From NCBI GenBank assembly GCA_963383645.1, contig OY726569.1, positions 76,478,135 through 76,542,134 on the forward strand: DNA of 64,000 nt, given 5' to 3'. This stretch comes from Muscardinus avellanarius (taxonomy: Eukaryota > Chordata > Mammalia > Rodentia > Gliridae). Shown in pieces: positions 53,690-63,839 of this stretch (position 1 is its first letter; each line of letters opens with the position of its first letter). The position numbers were made by a program, and so were the translations under genes. Below the pieces are notes generated by a model that ran no database searches, was not told the DNA's origin, and saw only the letters and a list, made by a program, of their open reading frames with translations.

Positions 53690-53797
53690 CAGTGAACTCC
53701 CCCTCCTGGACTTCATGGCTTTTACTAATGGATAATGGCAGAAATGATCATGGGTCTTTTCTAAGATTGAATTATAAAAAACTCAGAGTTTTGTTTT

Positions 53798-54446
53798 ATT
53801 TTTTATTTTCAGATGCTTTCTTTATAAAAGTTTATTTTTCATACTTTTATTACTGAATTGCAGTTATACACCATAGTGAGGTCCAGTGTGATACAAACCT
53901 TCATGCACACAGCTCTGGGGGTTCTTTCTTCTGCATCCCACTCCACTTCCCCCTCCTCCCTCCCTGTACATGCTAGCGTAACCAGCAGTAATACCTTTAT
54001 ATATTGCCAAGGCATTATTTGCACTGTTTCCTTTCTCAGGCCTCCTCTTCTCCCTCTCCACCTCCCTCCCTCAACCCCCTTCTACTCTTCTTCAATTCTC
54101 TCTCCACATTTCTCCAGAGTCCCGTTTGTTTCCTGGTTTCTCTCGAGCCTCCACATATGAGGGAAAACATTTCTGAGACTGGCTAATCTCACTTCGCGTA
54201 CTGTTCTCTAGTTCTATCCATTTTTCTCCAAATGACCTAACTTTGTTCTTCTTTATGACTGAGTTAACTCCCATGTGTATATATAACATGTTTTCTTTAA
54301 CTGTTCATCAATTGACAGACATCTGGAAAAGACTAGGAATAGAACCATCATATGTCCCAGCTCTACCACTCTTCAATATTTTTTGAAAAGAATTAAAGTA
54401 GAATGCTATAGTGATGGATGTAGACCTCTATTTATATAAGACTACG
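53798..54446 (-). mobile_element. L1 3' end with 5' inversion (twin priming), in the MaLR 5' LTR
   Basis: 53798-54325 is the complement of an L1 3' end: T/A-rich start (the A-tail), 'tgaattgcagttatacaccatagtgaggtcc', 'cctccacatatgagggaaaacatttc', 'ctagttctatccatttttctccaaatgacc', 'catcaattgacagacatctgg'. From 54326 the sequence switches to plus-strand L1: 'aatagaaccatcatatgtcccagctctaccactc', 'aagaattaaagtagaatgctatagtgatg'. In an intact L1 this second piece lies directly upstream of the first, so the 5' portion is inverted, the known result of twin priming. The 71-, 100- and 65-codon frames here are L1 antisense frames. Confidence 0.88.
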
Positions 54447-54778
54447 ACTTTTTTTTTTAATCTTGGGTGCTTTCTTTCGGCTCACTCTGTGGGAAGCCAG
54501 CTGCCATGTTGTGAAGACATATCCAGGTAACAGACAGGCTCACGCAGCAACCATTAATAAAAATCAGAAGCTGGCCAGCAGCCAGGTGCATGAGCTGGTG
54601 GCAGATTCTCCCTCCTGAGGCTTCAGGTATTGCCAGCCCCACCACCAGCCACCTCCTGAAAGACCCAGCCAAAGTCATTCATCGAATGGCCCTCAGAAAC
54701 CATGTGTGATGCTAAATGTTTGTTGTTCTTTTAAGTTCCGAGTTTGGGGATAATTTATTACTTGGCAGTAGATATTGA

Positions 54779-56196
54779 AAGCCAGTTTTGGTACTAGAAG
54801 TGGGCGATGGTGGAACAGAAAACTAAAATATGCTGGTGACTTTGAACAAGGCAGTGGGCAAGCAGTAGGGTTGGCAGAGGTAAAAGCTTAAAGTGCTTTG
54901 AATACACCGTTCATTGAAGTTTGGGCTTTGAGGAGGCTGTCAGTGAAGGTTTAAAGGAAATTGAGAAAAATTCTATTGGGAACTGAAAAGAGGAGAATCC
55001 TTCTTATGTAGTGGCAATTTTTTCCCCCAGCAATATAGTCACCTGAAATTATGTGGAAAGTAGAAAATGTCCCTGATGAACCAGGTGTTATAGTTAGGGA
55101 GATTTCTAGCCAGTGTGTTAAAAGTGCTGATTTCTTTTTTTTTTTTTCTATTGCTTATAATAAACTTGTAGGAAGTGTGAAAGAGATATTGAAGGCAGAA
55201 CAATTAAATAACAAAGAGTCATGACTTGCTCCTTTGAGGATTCCTGGCCTCTCCACGTGGAACATGATGTTTCAATTAGGGAGGGGCTTCTGAGTAGAGA
55301 TCAGATCCAGGACACTTGTAGGAAAACAAGTTCCAAACACAAAGCCAAGGGAATGGCCGTAAAATCTTTTCCTACATTCTGAAAAGTCTGATGATGTCTC
55401 AGTGTACTGTTCAGTCAGACACCAATTCATCTGAAGAGATTGTTTTCTTTATGAGACCTCTGCCAAATAGTAGGCTTTAAGACAGACATCGCCCCTCAGC
55501 AGAAGCCCTGAGTGAAGAGGGTTCTGTTACAAAGAGATTGGCACTTGTAGTCTTTGTCTAGTAGGATGAACCCCACAAAAGATTCCCCAAAGTCCCAACA
55601 AATTTAAAGGGTTAAATGTAAAGAAACACCATCAGCTGGCGGTGAAAGGGCTATAGAGAGAACAAACTGAAGCATCCTTCCAACCGCCAAGGGCCTGCCA
55701 ATAGCAAGCAGGCGGAGAAAACTGCTCTATGAAAATCAAAGGGTGGCAGAGAGGGCAGAGCCCAGAGCCCAGGGGTGGGGCTGAGCGCCACAGAGACCTG
55801 CTCCTAGACTCAGCTAGAGACCTAAGGCCTTCCGACAGTTGCACGGCTGGATTCCAAAATTGCTACCTCTGGGTGCTTCCTGGTTCTCTCCCGTGAGTAG
55901 GGGTGTTTGTTGAGCCTTTCCTCTGCTGGTCTCACCATTGTATGTTGGGTATGTGGGACCATATCCCTCGTCTCTTTATCTGTACATACCTAAAGGTCTG
56001 AAAGAACCATCCTTCTGGGCCATAGATAAGAGAATACACCTGACCAGTCTCCTGTGTCATCAGCTTGGTTTAGAGGATGAGGGTCTGAACCTGGAGCTGA
56101 TGCTGTAATGGGAAGGAATTATGGGAGTGGTTAGTGCACATTGCATGTAGAGGGCAGTGAGAATTGTTGGGAGCAAGAAGGTGAACTGAGGTAGGC
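54779..56196 (+). mobile_element. MaLR internal region
   Basis: About 1.4 kb between the two LTRs, close to the usual MaLR length. Recognised blocks: 'ggtactagaagtgggcgatgg', 'gaacaaggcagtgggcaagc', 'attgggaactgaaaagaggag', 'cacctgaaattatgtggaaagtagaaaatgtccctgatgaaccagg' and 'tctctccacgtggaacatgatg'. It is riddled with stops and codes for nothing now. The last 300 bases are less clear. Confidence 0.75.
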
Positions 56197-56556
56197 AGCC
56201 TCAAAAATCCCTGACTCCTGGATTCCTGGGCTCAGAGAGTGGTTAATCCCTTCCCCCTCTTCCATCGTACCAGGGTTGGTCTGTGCGCAGTAGCATATGG
56301 TGGAATGATGGCACGTCACTCTCAAGATTCCTTCATTAAAGACTGCAGCTTCCATTTTGGGCCTGCTCCCACTCTCTTGGATCACTCATTGTGGGGAAAG
56401 CCAGCTGTCATGTTAAGGACACACAGGCCCACGTGGGGAAGAACCTGCAGCCAATAGCCATGTGGGTGAGCTTTCCTGCAAGGGCACCCTCCAGTTCCAG
56501 TCAAAGTTTCGGATGACGCATCTGGAACTCCTGTTTGGCTGCACCTTCCTGAGACA

Positions 56557-57125
56557 CAGTGTGGTAAAGGACTGCCATTGGAGGCAGGAGACTACTATCT
56601 TTAAAAGTGCCTGCTTGCATTATTGGTTCTTGGTTGGCATCTGGAAATTTGGGTTTAGGGGAGACAGTCCCCATCACTCCTTAGTGAATAAGAGTAGCTC
56701 AGCATGCCCAAACAGTGAGAATAGTTATTTATGCAGAATACCCACTCTCTCTCTCTGGAAGTCCGGAAATTGGATAGGTTCGAGGCAGAGGATGTGTACG
56801 TGTGCCGGTCGCCTAGGTAAACCCTGGATGCTGAGTCTGTAATGAGCTTCACTGGCATGCAACATTTCACCTGTGTTGCAATGTGATGCTGGAGGAATTA
56901 AGCCTATTCTCTATGGCTCCATGGGGAGAAGGCTCTTGGAAGTGTATATTTAGTTCCCTTTTCTGCAATGGAAATAGGTTCTGGTTTGGTTTTGTAGCCT
57001 TTTGCCATAATAAATCACAACCATGAGTAGTACGGTGTGTACCATGTGAATCCTCCTAGCCATCACTGGACATCAGAGTGGTCTTAGGGATCCATAACCC
57101 AGAGTCCCTGATCATAAGCACCTAA
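56557..57125 (+). mobile_element. MLT2-type (ERVL) LTR nested in the MaLR 3' LTR
   Basis: Begins 'tgtggtaaaggactgccattgg', then 'ggcatctggaaatttgggtttaggggagacagtccccatcac', 'ctcagcatgccc', 'gagtctgtaatgagcttcactggcatgcaac', 'ctccatggggagaaggctcttgg', 'ggttttgtagccttttgccataataaatcacaaccatgagtagtacggtgtgtaccatgtgaatcctcctagccatcac'. This is the full MLT2 order, as a solo LTR. The right boundary is uncertain by about 50 bases. Confidence 0.82.
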
Positions 57126-57288
57126 ACCCCCTACATTTCCAATGCTCAGATATCGAGATGGTAACCTTTTTATTTTAAGTCACCTTGCTCTGAAACCTCT
57201 GAAATCATGAATAAATCAAAATCGACCTTTCCTACTTTTAAGTTGATTAGCATAGGTATTTTGTCATAGAGATATAAAGCTGACTGAC

Positions 57289-58590
57289 AGAGACAGAAAA
57301 AAAAATGGAAGTAAAACTTTAACTCCTAAAGAAAGATGCTACTTTTACGGGTCCCTCCCCCAAATATATAAGGTGCGACTAGTCACATATATTTTAAAGA
57401 ACTATTTATAAAAGCAAATAAAAAATAACCGAAAGAGCCTAAAAATCCAACAGCAGACAAATTAAGATGTTTAAATAAATTATTATTTATCTTCATGTAA
57501 TAAAATCATTAAATAAAACTATGTATGAAAAGAATGATTATTATTAAAGGAAACATTCCTGATAGCCTTTAAAGTGGAAAATACATTATACAAAAGTTAT
57601 ACAAATTATAAATATAACATGGTCCTTTTTATGTGTAGAAGACTAGCCGAATGGCAAAGACATGTTCATAATAGTTATTTCTATAGTTATTTCTAATAGT
57701 GGTCATATTGCAAGTGATTTTCATTTATTAATTTTGCTTGTCTAAGTTTTTAAAATGTTCTCTACAAAACAAAACCCATCCCCAAACCAACCAAATGACA
57801 AGCATCAGTGAAATCACTTTGGCCCAAAGACTACTAAATGCCTAGTGAAACACAACTGTTACTGGTCTCCGTATCATGTGGGTTGTGTTTCTTGGACACT
57901 CAAAATTTTAAGCATGGACTTTCAATACAAAAATACTTAGCTATTTCAAAGTTACATATATCCCCTAACTTTATGTGCACTTTAAAGTTTCATGAAAATA
58001 AGTTTTTAAAACTAAAATCAACAAATTCTAAAATTTTCATGTCCTACTGACTTATGATCCCCAAACCAATCGATCCTCCAACGGATCTCCTGAGTACCAA
58101 TAAGCATGAAAGCACGGTATCACTGAGCACCGAAAACAGAGCCCTGCAGAGCCAGAAAGGAGAGTGTGCCGCCTGGGAAAGCGTGGGTGACGCCCCTGAA
58201 AGGCTGGGCCAGGTCACAATGCCTGTAACAAATGACACACACGTCCGTGTTGCTTAACAAATGGCAGTTCCTTCCAAGCTCCTGGGTTTTTATTTGGTCT
58301 CTGAAATTGCCTTCAAAGCTGGATCCCACTCACAAAACCAAATCAAAGGGGGTACACCAAGAGCAGGATGGAAGAACAAGGAAGGAGACAAAGTTTACCT
58401 TTTGTCAGGAAATAGGAAGGCTTGCAGAAGATGCCCTAGAGGCAAAGATCCATGAGGCACAAGTGTATCGGATGGAAAGTAGGACCGGGAAAGGTAGAGA
58501 GGGAACCTCTGAAAGAAAGAATAGGTAATTCTCTGACACAAGGGGAAAACAAATTTTTAAAAATCAGATAGAAAAGAGGTAAAGGGAACC
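57289..58590. other. Intronic sequence, nothing recognised
   Basis: 57380-57620 is A-rich ('aaaaataaccgaaagagcctaaaaatccaacagcagacaa...') and may be a decayed L1 3' piece. 58050-58520 looks unique. No exon. Confidence 0.4.
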
Positions 58591-58808
58591 AGGCGTGGTG
58601 GCGCACGCCTGTAATCCCAGCATTCGGGAGGCTGAGACCGGAGGATCGCGGTTCGCGGACAGCCTCAGCTACGTAGTGAGGCCCTCCGCAACTCAGTGAG
58701 ACCCAGTTTCAAAATAAAGAATAAAAAGAATAGGGCGGGGGGTATAACTTGGAGGTCGAATGCCCCTGGGTTTCATCCCTAGACCCGCCAAAAAAAAAAA
58801 AAAAAAAA
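58591..58808 (+). mobile_element. Composite SINE, CpG-rich copy
   Basis: Sense: 'ccaggcgtggtggcgcacgcctgtaatcccagcattcgggaggctgagaccggaggatcgcggttcgcgg', 'ctacgtagtgaggccctccgcaactcag', 'gggcggggggtataacttggaggtcgaatgcccctggg', then an A-run of about 18. It keeps many CpGs, which suggests a fairly young copy of the older subfamily. Confidence 0.93.
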
Positions 58809-58864
58809 AGTAAGGAAAGAGCTCCTTTTTGAACACTGGAACTATCACAATTTGTATTGTGCAT

Positions 58865-59030
58865 CAACCATGTACTCGCTATACAACTTTGGGCAAGCTG
58901 TGAACCTCTCTAAACCCAATTTTCTTTCATCTATACTTTGGGGGGAAAAATAACCCACACTATTGGATTGTTGAAAAGGTGAAATGAGCTACTAAGTGGA
59001 AAATACTTAAAAGTGTATGATGGAGTGTAA
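58865..59030 (+). mobile_element. MIR SINE
   Basis: Sense: 'gtactcgctatacaactttgggcaagctgtgaacctctctaaacccaattttctttcatctatactttgggggg', 'aacccacactattggattgttgaaaaggtgaaatgagctactaagtggaaaatacttaaaagtg'. Confidence 0.82.
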
Positions 59031-59074
59031 GCAAATAATGTATTTTGGTAGCTATTCCTAGGGTAATTCTTCTG

Positions 59075-60015
59075 TCCAATAAAATGACCAAGAGTGTGAA
59101 GAGAGCAGCCTACAGAATGCGCTATTCATCAGACAGAGGATTAGTATCCAAATATATAAAAACTCCAATTATATCATAACAGCCCCCCAGGTAGCCTAAT
59201 TAAAAAATGGGCAAAAGAGCTGAATAGATCCTTCTCAAAAGAAGTGCAAATGTCCAGTAAATAGTTTTCTTTTTAAAGCTGCTCAATATCTCTAGCCACC
59301 AGGAAAATGCAGGTTAAAAGTAGGTTGAGTTTCCACTTCACTCCAGTCAGAATGATTATTATCAAGAAAACAAAAATAACAAACGCTAGCAATAATTCTG
59401 GGGAAAAGAGACTCTTATCCACTGTGAGTGACAATATAAATTTGTACATCTATTATTATAAGTACAACTGACTCTGGAAGTCAGTATAGAAGTTCTTCAA
59501 AAATCTGTAAAGAGAAGTACTACATGGTCCAGCTATACCAATCCTGGCTATATACCTGAAGGAATCAAAGTCAGCATTGTATAGAGAGACCTGCACCCTA
59601 TGTTGGTCTCAGCACAATTCACAGTCACCAAGTTACGGAATCAGCCGCACGACCATCAAAGATGAAAAGGTAAGGAAACACGCAAAATGGCATATTATTC
59701 AGCCATGAAGAATAGGATCATGGCGTTTGTAAGAAATGGATGGAACTGCAGATCACCGTGTTAAGTGAAGTCAGCCAGACTCAAACACGTGGCTTGCATA
59801 TTTCCTTTCACACGTGGAGAAAATAGGAGGGAGGCTACTAAGAAAGGAGAGAGGGACCCCGGGATAAAGAAGAGAAAAGAGAGAAATACTGAGGGGTCAG
59901 TGTGTTCAAAGTGCACTATATGCATTCAGGAAATTGTCCTAGTGAATTCCATTGTTTTATACAATTAATATGTACTAATAAGTATAATAAAGTAGCTTTT
60001 GTAAAATAAAGCATG
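59075..60015 (+). mobile_element. L1 3' part (ORF2 C-terminus and 3'UTR)
   Basis: Sense and decayed: 'agcctacagaatgcgctattcatcagacagaggattagtatcc', 'aaaaaatgggcaaaagagctgaatagatccttctcaaaagaag', 'cactccagtcagaatgattatt', 'ccagctataccaatcctggctatatacc', 'attattcagccatgaagaatagg', 'tggatggaactgcagatcaccgtgttaagtgaagtcagcc'. The start is the usual 5' truncation. Frame broken throughout. Confidence 0.88.
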
Positions 60016-60040
60016 CTATAATTTATAGTAAGGTGATCCC

Positions 60041-60042
<2 letters not shown>

Positions 60043-60074
<32 letters not shown>
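60043..60074. repeat. (GT)n microsatellite at a SINE tail
   Basis: About 15 GT units followed by the degraded right half of an antisense SINE. It gives the His/Thr-rich artefact frame on the minus strand. Confidence 0.95.
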
Positions 60075-60075
<1 letters not shown>

Positions 60076-60235
60076 TTGAATGGAGAGGCAGTGTAATGCT
60101 GAGTCATGCCCATAGCCCTTTTTATTTTTAATTTTGAAACAGGGCCTCACTTAGTTACTGCACGCTGACCTCAAACCCGAGATCCTCCTGTCTCAGCTTC
60201 CCAAGTGTCGGGATTATAGGCGTGCACCCCTGAGT
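60075..60235 (-). mobile_element. Composite SINE
   Basis: Antisense: 'catgcccatagccctttttatttttaattttgaaacagggcctcacttagttactgcacgctgacctcaaacccgagatcctcctgtctcagcttcccaagtgtcgggattataggcgtgcacc'. The right half is degraded. Confidence 0.84.
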
Positions 60236-60242
60236 TTGACTG

Positions 60243-60300
60243 CAACATATTAACATATTAACTATTAACATATTAACTATTAACTAACATATTAACAAAT
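60243..60300. repeat. Short (ACATATTAACTATTA)-type tandem repeat
   Basis: 'acatattaac' occurs five times with 'tattaact' spacers over about 58 bases, directly after the SINE head. Confidence 0.85.
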
Positions 60301-61554
60301 TCATTTTTATGAGTTCTTATAGCTAGGAACCACAGCACAGCAACCTCGGTGCCTAATAATTTATAGAGATGCTAGGTAATTTTGAATGTTTAAAAGATAA
60401 ATAGCCATTTTGGAGGAAGATTCAGATATCGACAAATCTGGGAGTAAATAGTCTTGTTACAAGGAGATGGTCATTTTGTAACGAGGCAGCTTATGTGCCA
60501 CACACTTGATGAGGGTAGGGAGATGGCTGTTAGCTTCCCTTTCATACATGGATCCAGCTCTTGGGCATAGTCGGCATTCAGCAAATAATCGTGAAATAAA
60601 TATTCATGAGCACACCTGTCTATATATTGCAATATATGTTGTAACAATGATGGCTTTGTTTGCTGAGCTGACAGTTGACAATGAAATCCTTGTCTTCAAG
60701 GTGCGATGGGGCCTTTCAGGCTGTTCTCCTGAGTATTATTCCACTTGAGGGCAAGCAGATTTAGAAAGAAGGCAGAAGGCCCGCTCACAGTGAATTCCCT
60801 TCTCCGTGAAGCTCCTGTTCTTTGATTCCTCTGCTGTTCTCACCCGTGTGCTGTCCTCATTGCGGCTGCAGGATCTGATCTTGCTGTGAAAAGCGTTTCC
60901 TTTCTGTTGACCCATGGGGTTCAGGGTTTGATTAACAAGCTTCCCATTTTCCAAGCAAAATACTGAGGTAAATCCCCCTTGGATGAAGTGAGGATCTGCA
61001 ATCATTTTCAACAGCCCCATGAGCCTGTGTTGAATGACATGCTCTTTGTAAGGATACAGTACAATTTATAACACTGGCACCAACGACCGCTCCTGGAGCA
61101 TTCCCAGTGCAGTGCCTGGGCTCCGATAGTGGATAACATTGACAGTCGTGGGAGGAGTGACTTTAGTTGCTGCTGTTGAATTAAAAAAAAAAAAAAAGCA
61201 GACTCAAAATAAATGAATTTTGCTCCCTTCAAAGTAGTGACCTTGGGATAGATATAATTCTTTGATGTTTCTCCCTGGATGTTGCTATTGCCCCCAACAT
61301 TTCTGAAACCCCTCAAGTTGCCCCGAGAGCCTGTGACACATTCTTGTAAGTGTTTTGGAGTCTGAAAAATACACCTTCTTCATAGAAGGCTTCAGTTTTG
61401 GAAAGGAGCGAAGAGTCCCCAGTATCAGGTCCAGCAACTGAGGTGGGCGATGAGGACAGGGTTACTGGTTTTGTCCAAAGCAATGTATCATTTTAGAGGT
61501 CTTTAAATTATGTCATGTGAGACTTATACATTTGTTTCAAACATCTCTTTCTAA
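60301..61554. other. Mostly unique intronic sequence
   Basis: No named repeat. Overlapping minus-strand frames of 94 and 102 codons (60736-61020, 61008-61316) show no domain, and I saw no clear exon boundaries. A-run at 61183-61197. Confidence 0.4.
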
Positions 61555-61760
61555 AAGTGTTATTTCATTGGTGCATTGTAATTATACATCATAACGAGGT
61601 CCAGAGTGATAGAAGCGTCTGTGTACACAGCACTTGGTGTGTTTTCCCCGGATCCCACCCTTCTCCCTTCCCCTTCCCATACATGTGATTGAGATTGTTT
61701 TTGCTAACTTCTTATACATACATAGCATTATATGATTTCTTCAAAAATAATGTTTCAAAT
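61555..61760 (-). mobile_element. L1 3' end, antisense
   Basis: 'tatttcattggtgcattgtaattatacatcataacgaggtccagagtgatag', 'gtgtacacagcacttggtgtg', 'ccccggatcccacccttctcccttccccttcccatacatgtgattg'. Same 3'UTR type as the copy at 53798. Confidence 0.82.
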
Positions 61761-61764
61761 ATTC

Positions 61765-63710
61765 ACATATTTCAAGCCTATAGGATGCCATGGAGCATGT
61801 TATGACAGACAGGCATGTTCTCAGCACCAACATTAGGCAAATCCTTACATTTTGCTGTTGTCTATACATCTTTCATTATTCTCTTCTCCCTTGTTCTTTG
61901 AAAGGAAACGTGTCAAGTATTCCTAAAACCCTCCTCTGCCCTCTACACCCATCTACACTCCCCACACTGGTGCATTTGCCAAAGTTACAATACTTCATTC
62001 CCAGGCATGTGTGAGCCTTTTTTGATGGGTAGTGTTTTAAAATTGATATGAGTTTGTATTATTTGTATGCATCTTTCCTATATTGGTTTTGAGGTTTTAT
62101 TCATGTTGATTTGTTTTTATAGCTCTGTAGTATTTCAGCGTATGAATAAATCTGTTTATTCATCTATTCAGTGGGGAGAAGGTTAAGATGACTCTGCTTT
62201 TTTTTCTATTACAAATAATGATGCAGTAAATAGCTATGTGTATATCTGTTTAGAAATATGTAAAGACTGTTGAGTGCCAGTACCCAGAAGAGAAATTGCT
62301 AGGTTCTAAGAATGTGTACATCTTCCATTCAGTGGACATGTAACTAAGCCTCTCTCAGCAGTTTCTATTTCCCCAGGTCCTTTTGGCTTATCTAGTTTTT
62401 AATTTTTGCCAATCCAATTGGCATAGGAATACCAATCATTATTTTAACCTGTATTTCTTGGCTTAGCAGTACAATTGAGCAGCTTCTCTGTACTCAATGG
62501 ACATCTGAATTTCCCCTTTTATGAATTGCCCATTCATATTCTCAGCCAGTTTTTCTATGGCCATTGGCCTTTTAGTTAATGATTTTTATTCTAGTTATTA
62601 TTCATCAATTTGATAGACTGAAAATACCTTTTATTTTTTTAATTTTTTTTTAATTTTTAATTTTTTTTTTTTTTGGTGGTACTGGGTACTGGGGGTGGAA
62701 CCCAGAGGCCTTCTACCTCTGGGCTATACTTCTAGACCTATTTTCTACTTTTATTTAGAAACAGGGTCTCACTAAGTTGCTGAGAGCCTCACTAAGTAGC
62801 TGAGAGCCTCACTAAGTAGCTGAGGCTGGCTTCGAACCTGTGCAATCCTCCTGTCTCAGCCTCCCAAGCACGGGGATTACAAGCGTGCGCCACCATGCCC
62901 GGCTTGGAAATGCCTTTTAGTATGTGGCTCATGTTTTCACTTTTTTATGATGTCATCTATTAAACAGAAGTATCAAAACTTTCATGTAGTCATGTCTATC
63001 AATTTCTCCTTTATGGTGTGCTGTGTTGTGTAAGAAATCAATATTATAAAAAGTGTCCTATGCCTGTCTTTAAAAGTTTTCAAGTGTAGTGTTTCACAGT
63101 CACCTAGAATTACATTTGTGTATATGTAATACTAACATTGGAATTTACTTTTATCTTTTTCTGTATAAATGTCCTTTGTCTTCGTTACATATCTGGCCAA
63201 TCTTTTCCCATTGTTTTATATCACATCCCCACATATATGTATGTGTTTCTTTGCTGGTTTTTGTTAATGATATGTTTGTCAGTTTATTCTAGCTCCACCC
63301 TATTTTAATTACTTTGGGCTTAGAGGTTCTGGTAGTTTAAGTTTCACCTGATTTTTCTCCTTTAACTTTGGCAACTCTAGGTTCTTTACATGTTCAGATA
63401 CAATTCTATTGGGCTTTCATTGGAAGTACTCAGATGTTTTACAGGTAAATTGTGAGAATTTGCCTTCTTTATCCCCAATCATGGCAAAACTACATTTAGT
63501 TATTTATTTAAGTCTTTCAATAGAATTTCATAATTTTTTGCCCTACTTTTCTAGCATATCCTTATTAAATGTATTTCTGAGTATACCATAGCCTTTATTG
63601 GTAATGGTATTTTTATCATATCATTTCTTTGCTGGTGTATAGAAATGTTATATTTTTGTATTTCTTGCTGAATTCTCATTAATTTTCATGATTTGTAGAT
63701 ACTTACATAT
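61765..63710 (-). mobile_element. Old L1 (3' region and ORF2), antisense, interrupted
   Basis: Left part: 'cattcccaggcatgtgtgagcc', 'attcatctattcagtggggag', 'attacaaataatgatgcagtaaatagc'. Middle: 'gccagtttttctatggccattggcctttt'. Right: 'atagcctttattggtaatggta', 'tttgctggtgtatagaaatgttatatttttgtatttcttgctgaattctcatt', the ORF2 complement. A SINE splits it at 62655-62904. Very diverged. Confidence 0.7.
62655..62904 (-). mobile_element. Composite SINE with internal tandem block
   Basis: Antisense: 'ggtggtactgggtactgggggtggaacccagaggccttctacctctgggctatac', then 'tgagagcctcactaagtagc' present twice in a row, then 'tgaggctggcttcgaacctgtgc' and 'gcgtgcgccaccatgcccggc'. Flanks 'aaataccttttA' (about 62625-62636) and 'aaatgccttttA' (about 62908-62919) are a near-exact target-site duplication. 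Confidence 0.92.
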
Positions 63711-63839
63711 TAAATATACACATATAATATTTTATTGTATTTATTTTTTTACATATAATATTTTAATGAGGTCTTTCTCAAGTCATGCTGTTCACTTATT
63801 TTTATCTTATTGTACTGACTTATATTTCCACTCTATGAT
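63711..63839. other. AT-rich intronic sequence
   Basis: Repeated 'catataatatttta' motif (63720-63770). No family named. Confidence 0.4.

Larger units (their letters stand above)
53690..57288 (+). mobile_element. Near-complete MaLR (ERVL-MaLR) element with nested insertions
   Basis: Old LTR retrotransposon. 5' LTR: 53690-53797 and 54447-54778. Internal region: 54779-56196. 3' LTR: 56197-56556 and about 57126-57288. The LTRs share landmarks such as 'atggcagaaatgat'/'atggtggaatgatgg', 'actctgtgggaagccagctgccatg'/'cattgtggggaaagccagctgtcatg' and the 'ttttaagtt' end. The internal part has 'gggctttgaggaggctgtcagtgaaggtttaaaggaaattgag', typical of MaLR, which lacks pol and env. No useful open frame remains. 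A minus-strand L1 sits in the 5' LTR and an MLT2-type LTR in the 3' LTR. Without insertions it would be about 2.4 kb. Confidence 0.8.

Noticed and set aside
53839..54289. Several overlapping frames of 60-100 codons on both strands
   Set aside because: All lie within the antisense L1 3' end and are chance readings of its 3'UTR and ORF2 tail.
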